A stretch of 5,847 bases of DNA from positions 1 to 5,847 of the forward strand of contig JASHRR010001046.1 of assembly GCA_030037185.1 (NCBI GenBank), read 5' to 3'. A model generated the notes under the pieces. It made no database searches. It had not been told where the DNA came from and saw nothing but the letters and a program-made list of their open reading frames with translations. The stretch is from Xanthobacteraceae bacterium (lineage in GTDB: Bacteria > Pseudomonadota > Alphaproteobacteria > Rhizobiales > Xanthobacteraceae). Below, piece by piece: positions 1 to 5,626 of this stretch. Position numbers and translations under genes: made by a program. The first letter of the stretch is position 1. Every line of letters begins with the position of its first letter.

Positions 1-50
1 AGCGGCACCTGGACTCCCGCCAAATGAGGCCGGCTGCCGATCCTTGGCTT

Positions 51-69
51 GGTCTCGGGCGCCGAGACC
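51..69. repeat. Short perfect inverted repeat (8-bp arms, 3-nt loop)
   Basis: GGTCTCGG (51-58) and CCGAGACC (62-69) are exact reverse complements separated by GCG. No T-run follows on either strand, so it is not a typical intrinsic terminator. It lies in the first 110 bases, where I see no supported gene. It could be a chance GC-rich palindrome or a remnant of a regulatory or mobile-element end. Nothing decides between these. Confidence 0.3.
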
Positions 70-187
70 TCGCTCACCGCACTGGCGCCGGTCGACGGGT
101 CGCCAGCCCTAGTTGATGCTTACCGCCGTCGACGGCGAGCCAAGCTGCTTGGCAAGCATCCGGCTAGCAGCTGATGGCGTGGAGGCG

Positions 188-385
188 ATGACCCGCCGCA
201 AAGGTGAAATCACCCGCGCCGCATCACGTGGCGCTTTCGGCCGAGGTGATATTTTGTGCTGCGGTGTCCTAACGGCGTCGCCGTTCACGTATTCCCTGCG
301 CCGCGATGACAGCGATTTCGTGGTGTTCTGCTTTGCCAAGCCCGAAGGCGCGGACGCCTTTTCCAAGCGCTTCGGTGGGGAGTAG
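188..385 (+). pseudogene. Frameshifted remnant of a short conserved protein, function unknown
   Basis: Three protein-like pieces sit in two frames. [10 protein letters not shown] is encoded from ATG 188. [16 protein letters not shown] (about 219-266) is in a different frame. From about 272 the first frame resumes as [20 protein letters not shown], followed by [17 protein letters not shown] and TAG at 383-385. The outer pieces share a frame, so the ORF looks open, but its middle is out of frame. A lost base near 263-266 would restore the second junction, and a segment appears missing before PHHVAL. From memory, the pieces resemble a short uncharacterised rhizobial protein with a WPHHVALP-like centre and a [17 protein letters not shown] end; this was not checked by search. 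No good ribosome-binding site precedes ATG 188. An in-frame TTG/ATG at 113/116 would extend the ORF, but the added residues look unrelated. It is probably not functional. Confidence 0.5.
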
Positions 386-1419
386 CTGCCTGAGAGTCAG
401 GGATAAGCGGGGCGCTGACGGTACGTCAAACCTCATGGCCCCGGAGGAAAGGAAACTGATTGACCTACATCCGCTTCCGAGCTTCGGCGTACGCTTTGGC
501 CCCGGCTCCCTCATAGGCCGGCTTCGCATGAGACTGCGGCTATCATGGACCTCATTTTCAGTAGCAGCAAGCGGCGACGCGCCCAGAACACATGGCGACG
601 AGATGGCGCGGAACGGCACCGAGGTCAAGCTCCAGGCTGCAATAGGGTTGATGGCCGTGTTCTGGTACGGGTGTCGTATACGCCTGCCGCGCGGGTGCTG
701 GTTTGGGCGAGGGCATTGACCCGGCAACCCCGATAACCATGCGCCATGCTGGAACGGACGACGATGCTTGCGTCCTGTGGTCGTGCCAAGCCGACGCCGG
801 ATTCCTGGCTCAGCGCGGGCCTCGCCTCGCCGCTGGACGTTCGCGAACGCCGCGACGTACCCCCAGTGCATGTCCAAGCTACTTCGGCCGTATCCGGCCG
901 GAGCGCTAAACGTGAACGTTCCAGCGGCGAGGTTGCGTGCAACCTGGCGCACGGGCGATACGGGTCCGCAAGACACCGGCGCCAAGGTGGTGGCTGTATG
1001 GCGACATGCGCAGGTTGGGCCCCTCGCCAGCTCGACCAAGAGGTCAAGCTTATCCATCGGTATCAGTGCCTCAGAGCTGCTAGGCTCGACCTTGCTTCAA
1101 TCTGGCCGGCAGCGTCGTGGATTTCGGACCGGATGGTAATATGCTTGGCCAGCAGTGACCGTGCGTAACGGTTCCGACGAGCGGCGTTGGAAATGCGGTC
1201 GACCTCGACACCATCCCTCCCTCTCGCGTAAGGCGGTTGTGGTCGTGGCTAAGCGAACCGTTGGTGGCACACCGACCGGGCGGCGTTTTGGCGCAACAGA
1301 CTGTCAGCGCCAGCTCAAAAAACCCATGTTTTGGATGCCGTTGCCCCCGGGGAAATCGCGATCGAGTTGCTGATCAAGTTGCTGAGCGCTGTGCGCCCTA
1401 GTTCGTATAAACGATGCTC
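386..1419. other. Stretch without a supported gene; scattered coding-like scraps
   Basis: All frames were read. Open frames exist on both strands, the longest on the minus strand at 269-1057. Their composition (rich in R, P, S, T, H and C, with no recognisable motif) looks like chance openings in GC-rich DNA. Three minus-strand scraps look more protein-like: about 424-535 (contains AKPAYEGAGAKAYAEARKRM), 1063-1248 (contains RISNAARRNRYARSLLAKHI) and 1304-1423 (contains SAQQLDQQLDRDFPGGNGI). None has a clear start signal or an identity I can name. No tRNA, rRNA, CRISPR repeat or convincing promoter was seen. The simplest reading is decayed former genes plus spacer. Confidence 0.5.
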
Positions 1420-2901
1420 TCACACTTCCTCGTCAACTCGTGGCGCGAGCGGAACCGTGAACCGAAAGATCGCGCCCCCCTCCGGATTAGGCTCGGCCAA
1501 AATGCGTCCACCATGGGCCTCGATTATGGTCCTTGAAATGGACAATCCGACGCCCATTCCCTGGCGCTTCGTGGTGGCAAAGGGTTGGAAAAGCTGGGCG
1601 GCAAAATTGCGGTCGATGCCTGGTCCGGTATCAGCCACGCTGATCTCGACCATGTCTGGCTCAACGAGTGTCGTTGCGATCACCAGTTCGCGCCGCGTGA
1701 CCATCTCCATAGCTTCGACTGCATTGCGCAACAAGTTCAACAAGACCTGCTGAATCTGTATTTTATCCACGAGGACGCTGTCGGCGTCGGGATGCAGGTT
1801 AAATCTGAGGTTCACACCTCTTTCTTTCCATCCGACGAATGCCAGATTGCTTGCCTCGTCAAGCAAATTTGCAATCCCTTCGACCCTGAGGTCAGGTTCG
1901 CCGTGCGCCATGAAATCGCGCAAACGACGAACGATTTGTCCCGCTCGGACTGACTGCGCCGAAGCATTTCTCAACGCATCTCGGAGTGTTCTTGACAGCT
2001 CGTCGGTCCGTCCATCAAGTAATCGCTGCATCCCACTGAGATAGTTGGTGATGGCCGACAGTGGCTGATTAAGCTCATGCGTCAAACCCGACGCCATGTG
2101 GCTTACAGTGTTCAGTCGTGAAAGGTGAAATAAGTCCGATTGCACCTCCTGGAGCTTGCTTTCCGCGAGCTTCCGTTCGGTAATGTCTCTTGCGATTTTC
2201 GATGCTCCAACAATCTGCCCATTTGCATCGAGGATTGGTGAGATCGTCAGCGATACCGGAAGCTCCGTTCCATCCTTGCGCCGGCGGACGGTCTCGAAGT
2301 GGTCCACTCGCTCACCACGCATTATTTGCTGGACGAGCATCTCTTCCTCGTTCATTCGATCCAGGGGAAAGAGGATCGAAATGGGTTGTCCCACAGCCTC
2401 TTCGAAAGTGTACCCGAACATTATGCGGGCGGCATTATTCCAACTTGTGATAATACCACCGAGGGTCTTGCCGATAATTGCGTCGTCGGAGGATTCAACA
2501 ATATCGGCGAGGTATTGCTGGGCATCCTTCGCACGCCTGTGCTGAGTGACATCGCTATCCACTGCGACGACCATCCTAAGTAGATCGTCTGCAGCGCGTG
2601 GCATCGACCAGTGGGTAGCGGCAACGATCACTTCGCCATTGCGTCGGGTGTTGAGAAGGTCTCCCGCCCACTCACCATTCTCGTTTAATTGAGCTTCGAT
2701 ATCAGCTAATGGACGCGGAAAGACCGTCCGCAAAAGCTCATAGACGTTGCGTCCGAGCGTTTCTTGGCGCGGCCACCCGTAAAGCCGCTCCATTCCGCGC
2801 GTCCAATGGCGAATGGTCCCATCGAAGTTACGGATCATGAATTGGACCCCATCGAGCGCTTGTTGCAGTCCGCCAGGACCCATATCCACATCCGTGACCA
2901 T
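1420..2901 (-). CDS. FixL-like PAS sensor histidine kinase (PAS-PAS-HisKA-HATPase)
   Basis: This predicted cytosolic kinase of 493 residues should autophosphorylate on His and pass phosphate to a response regulator. Counting from the ATG at 2901: PAS 1 is about 11-125 (RLYGWPRQETLGRN). PAS 2 is about 130-245, ending GASKIARDITERK. A dimerisation/phosphoacceptor domain at about 254-330 carries THELNQP with His275. The ATPase domain at about 375-486 has the N-box Asn393 (NLLRNAVEAM), G1 DTGPGI (Asp424), F-box FATTK and G2 GMGVGLSISRTIIEAHGG. No membrane helix or signal peptide is visible. The transmitter resembles rhizobial FixL, but PAS 2 has DHFETVRRRKDG where I recall PHIIGIGR around the haem His of Bradyrhizobium FixL, so O2 sensing is doubtful. 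The ATG at 2901 is preferred because GGGAG lies 9 nt upstream. An in-frame GTG at 2934 would add 11 residues but lacks a well-placed Shine-Dalgarno. No fixJ-like gene follows. Confidence 0.93.
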   Translation of the reverse strand: MVTDVDMGPGGLQQALDGVQFMIRNFDGTIRHWTRGMERLYGWPRQETLGRNVYELLRTVFPRPLADIEAQLNENGEWAGDLLNTRRNGEVIVAATHWSMPRAADDLLRMVVAVDSDVTQHRRAKDAQQYLADIVESSDDAIIGKTLGGIITSWNNAARIMFGYTFEEAVGQPISILFPLDRMNEEEMLVQQIMRGERVDHFETVRRRKDGTELPVSLTISPILDANGQIVGASKIARDITERKLAESKLQEVQSDLFHLSRLNTVSHMASGLTHELNQPLSAITNYLSGMQRLLDGRTDELSRTLRDALRNASAQSVRAGQIVRRLRDFMAHGEPDLRVEGIANLLDEASNLAFVGWKERGVNLRFNLHPDADSVLVDKIQIQQVLLNLLRNAVEAMEMVTRRELVIATTLVEPDMVEISVADTGPGIDRNFAAQLFQPFATTKRQGMGVGLSISRTIIEAHGGRILAEPNPEGGAIFRFTVPLAPRVDEEV

Positions 2902-2910
2902 GCAACCGAT

Positions 2911-2915
2911 CTCCC
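2911..2915 (-). promoter_or_regulatory. Ribosome-binding site that decides the FixL-like kinase start
   Basis: On the minus strand, GGGAG is followed by nine bases (ATCGGTTGC) and then ATG at 2901-2899. The alternative GTG at 2934-2932 has its nearest purine-rich tract (GGAGGGGGG) about 20 nt upstream, too far to be usual. This favours the shorter protein beginning MVTDVDMGPGG. Confidence 0.55.
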
Positions 2916-3036
2916 ACACCGTCCCCTTCGGCACCCACGCGCACCACCAGGTTGCCCCCCTCCAAGGGCCTCAATATGACACGAACAGGCTGTTTCACAT
3001 TGGACTATGTCTGCTGGTAGGGGGTGAAGCTGGCGT

Positions 3037-3058
3037 CCGGCTCGAGGACCCGAGCCGG
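3037..3058. repeat. Inverted repeat in the divergent promoter region
   Basis: CCGGCTCG (3037-3044) and CGAGCCGG (3051-3058) are perfect 8-bp complements around the 6-base loop AGGACC. There is no T-tract on either side, so a terminator is unlikely. Its place between two divergent sensor-kinase genes would suit an operator or an mRNA hairpin. In GC-rich DNA, chance is also possible. Confidence 0.35.
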
Positions 3059-3257
3059 TCATTTGGCCACAAGTGAGCCGGAGAAGCTCGAACAACGTTT
3101 TTCGGTGACGGACCCGGCCTGTAGACAGCGAGCGCGAAAAAGTTCTGCGCCGATGTGCCGCTGCCGCACAAATCGACCTCCCGGACCCGCTCGGCGACCT
3201 TCTGCTCATCCCCAAGCGTTTAGAGCGGGAAGGCCTATCGGTTTTGGGGGACGGTTT

Positions 3258-3262
3258 AGGAG
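3258..3262 (+). promoter_or_regulatory. Ribosome-binding site of the HWE kinase gene
   Basis: AGGAG ends nine bases before ATG 3272. This supports that start over internal ATGs and agrees with the hydrophobic membrane segment beginning about ten residues into the protein. Confidence 0.55.
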
Positions 3263-3271
3263 TGCCTCGGC

Positions 3272-4765
3272 ATGTTCAGCAGATATCTATCTCGCGCAGG
3301 CCCCTTCGTTGCCGTCACCTTGGCTGCGGCCGCTGGGCTGGCTTTCGACGCCATGACCCCGGAAATAATCTCGGTCTGCCTTTTCTATCTGAGCGGGGTT
3401 CTCGTAGGCTACTGGTTTCCCCAAACGAAGGCCGCGCTTGCGCTTGCACTGCTCGCGACGGCGCTGATCATCATTGGACATTGGATAACGATCCCCGACG
3501 GCCTACCGGATTGGGAGGCTTGGTTGAATCGTGGTATCGCCGTCGGCGCTGTTTGGCTGGCAGCGGTTTTCGTGTGGTACATCCGTGTCCTTGAGCAAAA
3601 ATTGCGGGCGAGCAAAGATCGTCTGCAGTTTGCCCTCGATGCAGCCCTGCTCGGGTGGTGGCAGTACGATCCGCGCCACCGCGTGGCTTCGGGCGATACA
3701 CGCTTTAAGCAGATTTTTGATGTGACCACCGACGAACTGCCGATCGAGGACATCAAGAAGTTGGTGCATCCGGACGACGCTGAAAGGTTTTGGGCGGACC
3801 GCGAGGCCGCCCTCGATCCCGCCGATCCGAAGAGCGCCGCGCATGAGTACCGGGTTCGCCCTCGAGACGGCGAGATCGGTGCCCTCGAAAGACGCGAGCA
3901 AACGCACTTCTACCCAGCCGGGAGTCGCCGGAGGGTCGCGAGTGCTGTCGGTACCGTGCGGGACATCACCGAGCGCAAGGTGGCAGAGGAGCGCCTGCGC
4001 GAGAGCGAGGAGCGGCTGCGTTTCATTGCCGACCGCGCGCACGTCGGCTACTGGCACTGGGAAATCGCAACCGATCGGCACGAGTGGTCGCCGCTCTCCG
4101 ACCAGTTCTTCGGCGTCCCACCGGAGGAGCCGATGAGTTATGCGCGCTTTCTGGCCGCGCTCCACCCCGACGATCGCGGGCGCACCGACCGCGCCATCCG
4201 CGCCTGCCTGAAGACCAGCGGACAGACAGACTACGACATCGAATACCGCACGCTGTGGCCGGACGAGACCGTGCGGTGGATTCACACGAAGGGAAATGCC
4301 GCATTCGCGGATGGGAAACCGGTGCGGATGGCCGGTCTTGCGCTCGACATCACCGAACGCAAGGAGCGCGAGGAAAGGAAGCATCTCCTGGTCCGCGAAA
4401 TGAATCATCGGATTAAGAACATCTTTACCGTCGTGGACGCTATCGCGCATCGGACGGCGGCAGAGAACCCCGAAGATTTCGCGGAGCGCTTCTCCGAGCG
4501 CATCCGGGCCCTGTCAGCCAACCAGGACCTGCTCTTCCGGAACGAGTGGAAGGGAGTTGAGGTCGAGTTGGTGCGGGCCCAACTCTCACACTTTTCCGAT
4601 CTGATTGGTTCTTGTGTTGTCGTGGATGGCCCCAAGCTGCGCTTCAACACGGTCGGTGCGCAAACCATTGGGCTCGCGCTCCATGAACTTGCTACGAATG
4701 CCAGCAGGCGCTTTCGACGGATAGAGGTCGCGTGGATGTTTGCTGGAATTTCGCCTTCACCATGA
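3272..4765 (+). CDS. HWE-family membrane PAS histidine kinase, truncated by a frameshift in the N-box
   Basis: As read, the protein has 497 residues. Four hydrophobic segments (about 11-28, 31-49, 54-72, 87-105) form a compact membrane module with little periplasmic sequence. PAS 1 (about 115-238, ending TVRDITERK) and PAS 2 (about 246-366, ending ALDITERK) follow; both have the PAC-like YR/HPDD features of PAS_3 domains. The transmitter begins HLLVREMNHRIKN with phosphoacceptor His379. The N-box opens as HELATNAS (471-478), with the His typical of HWE kinases, then breaks: 19 unrelated residues run to TGA at 4763-4765. The remaining ATP-binding domain is encoded one frame over (next entry). 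Homologues usually read HELATNAxKYGALS; here ALS follows directly in the other frame, so seven bases covering K-Y-G appear lost. The product should bind no ATP. It is divergent from the FixL-like gene, with no response regulator beside it. It is probably a recent pseudogene, unless the break is an assembly or sequencing error. Confidence 0.88.
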   Translation: MFSRYLSRAGPFVAVTLAAAAGLAFDAMTPEIISVCLFYLSGVLVGYWFPQTKAALALALLATALIIIGHWITIPDGLPDWEAWLNRGIAVGAVWLAAVFVWYIRVLEQKLRASKDRLQFALDAALLGWWQYDPRHRVASGDTRFKQIFDVTTDELPIEDIKKLVHPDDAERFWADREAALDPADPKSAAHEYRVRPRDGEIGALERREQTHFYPAGSRRRVASAVGTVRDITERKVAEERLRESEERLRFIADRAHVGYWHWEIATDRHEWSPLSDQFFGVPPEEPMSYARFLAALHPDDRGRTDRAIRACLKTSGQTDYDIEYRTLWPDETVRWIHTKGNAAFADGKPVRMAGLALDITERKEREERKHLLVREMNHRIKNIFTVVDAIAHRTAAENPEDFAERFSERIRALSANQDLLFRNEWKGVEVELVRAQLSHFSDLIGSCVVVDGPKLRFNTVGAQTIGLALHELATNASRRFRRIEVAWMFAGISPSP

Positions 4766-5022
4766 GTTGGACCGAGCGCGAGGGGCCGTCCGTGTCGATG
4801 CCGAAGCGGCGGGGATTCGGCTCAACGGTTATAGAAAGAATGGCGGAAAGCAGCCTGGGTGGCACGGTAGATCTTGACTATGCGGCCTCAGGCCTGGCTT
4901 GGCGCCTGACCTGCCCAGCAGGGAATGTGTTGGAGCGACATAACGGAAATCGATTTTCGATGGCGAAACCAAATCGCACTAAACCTGTCCATGGACCATA
5001 CCGGAGTGACGCCTGCTGTTGA
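4706..5022 (+). pseudogene. Out-of-frame C-terminal part of the HWE kinase ATP-binding domain
   Basis: From 4708 the frame reads ALSTDRGRVDVCWNFAFTMS, then WTEREGP (the W-x-E motif of HWE kinases), then RRGFGSTVIERMAESSLGG (the glycine-rich G2 region) and the final strands LDYAASGLAWRLTCPAGNVL, ending at TGA 5020-5022. This is the natural continuation of the kinase that stops at 4765. With a 7-bp N-box deletion restored, the parent protein would be 585 residues, a normal length for this architecture. The last residues after NVLE look less conserved and may be readthrough past the original end. An ATG at 4732 exists in this frame, but it lies inside the domain and has no convincing ribosome-binding site, so independent expression is unlikely. 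Confidence 0.82.
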
Positions 5023-5309
5023 ACGTGCTGCACATACGCCCCGCAAATGCCGATTCGGCCCAGAAAAAGGGGGAGTCGTCATGACCGACACCGAGTTCGG
5101 CGATCATCATCGTCGTGGTGCTGTCGCGAGCGGCTGCCCTTCTGGCGAATGACAAGCCGGGTTGCCGGCTCGAACGCCATCAAGCATTGGCCGCGTCGAT
5201 CGGATGACGACGAGGGGGTCACCCACATAGCCGTCGAACAGCTGGCCGCGCGTCGAGCAAGCTGTACGGCCATCGCCAAGCTAAGGTTAGCGAAGACAGG
5301 GGCCGGCCG
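5023..5309. other. Stretch without a supported gene
   Basis: The only gene-like signal is GGGGGAG (5069-5075) five bases before ATG 5081, reading MTDTEFGDHHRRG and stopping at 5152. A shift near 5103 gives IIIVVVLSRAAALLANDKPG and on to TGA 5207, which could be a hydrophobic N-terminus knocked out of frame. I do not recognise it. The rest up to about 5310 may be the more decayed 5' part of the transposase remnant that follows, but no conserved motif can be made out. No RNA gene or repeat array was seen. Confidence 0.4.
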
Positions 5310-5600
5310 GTCTTGCGGGACTGCTTGCGCATCATGTTCGCCGACGAACCCGCTTTCGCCGCATGAACCGCCGGGGCCGTGCTGGGCTCCCGATGGAACG
5401 AGGCCGCAGGTCGCCTGCCAACTCATTCGACGAATACGCTACATGGCGCAGTCAGAGCGAAGGATGGAACTCATGCCAGCGTCCGATACGCAATGCTTCC
5501 AGGTTTCCTGGAGACATTGGCCAAGAAGCACCCAGGCAGCTCATCCTGCTGCTGGTGGATGGTACCGACAATCATCAGAGAAGTTCGACGCAATTGCGAG
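5310..5600 (+). pseudogene. Decayed IS630-family transposase remnant
   Basis: Protein-like pieces appear in order but jump among all three plus frames. DCLRIMFADEPAF holds the first catalytic-type Asp at 5343-5345. CWAPDGTRPQVACQLIR starts at 5380, EY at 5432, LHGAVRAKDGT at 5439, LMPASDTQCFQ at 5470, FLETLAKKHP at 5505 and RQLILLLVDGTDNHQR at 5534 (second Asp at 5558-5560). Order and spacing fit IS630-type DDE transposases, which read roughly MFxDE...CWAP...REYxYLYGAV...DGT...LMPxSNTxCFQxFL...ILLVLDGAxNH. The third acidic motif (PYSPELNPxE) and the C-terminus are missing. At least five frameshifts make it non-functional. No terminal inverted repeats or TA duplication could be assigned. The identification rests on remembered family motifs; the exact IS is unknown. 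Confidence 0.75.
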
Positions 5601-5626
5601 GCGTTTTGCCTGCTCGATGTGATTAT

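Larger units (their letters stand above)
2902..3271. other. Divergent intergenic region between the two kinase genes
   Basis: The 370 bases between the divergent start codons must hold both promoters unless transcripts enter from elsewhere. I found no clear sigma-70 pair, no EcfG-type GGAAC element, no -24/-12 promoter and no TTGAT-N4-ATCAA FixK-type box. The visible structure is the hairpin at 3037-3058. A plus-strand frame from 3130 to the start of the next gene encodes EREKVLRRCAAAAQIDLPD and onward; it looks somewhat protein-like but has no start signal and no match I recognise. The overlapping minus-strand frame (2835-3215) looks like chance. Confidence 0.5.

Noticed and set aside
1..110. 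Minus-strand frame open to the window edge, starting at GTG 77 (VSEVSAPETKPRIGSRPHLA)
   Set aside because: It could be the N-terminus of a gene reading out of the window, but there is no ribosome-binding site, it covers only about 25 codons and no family is recognised; more leftward sequence would settle it.
269..1057. 262-codon minus-strand ORF, the longest in the left part
   Set aside because: Composition is rich in R, P, S, T, H and C with no domain motif, it runs antisense over the recognisable [16 protein letters not shown] segment, and other minus frames in it are equally open, as expected in GC-rich DNA.
1360..1385. TTGATCAGCAAC-like sequence considered as a FixK/FNR box near the FixL-like gene
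   Set aside because: It lacks the TTGAT-N4-ATCAA dyad and sits downstream of the kinase stop, not in a promoter position.
2835..3215. 126-codon minus-strand ORF over the spacer and the kinase N-terminus
   Set aside because: It overlaps the kinase start region in another frame and is rich in R, S, G and C with no motif or good start signal.
3503..4450. 315-codon minus-strand ORF opposite the HWE kinase
   Set aside because: It is the antisense shadow of a clear PAS-PAS-transmitter coding region on the plus strand and has no motif of its own.
5047..5622. 191-codon plus-strand ORF before and over the transposase remnant
   Set aside because: Only two short pieces (CWAPDGTRPQVACQLIR and LMPASDTQCFQ) are meaningful, and they belong to the frameshifted IS630 remnant; the rest is chance.
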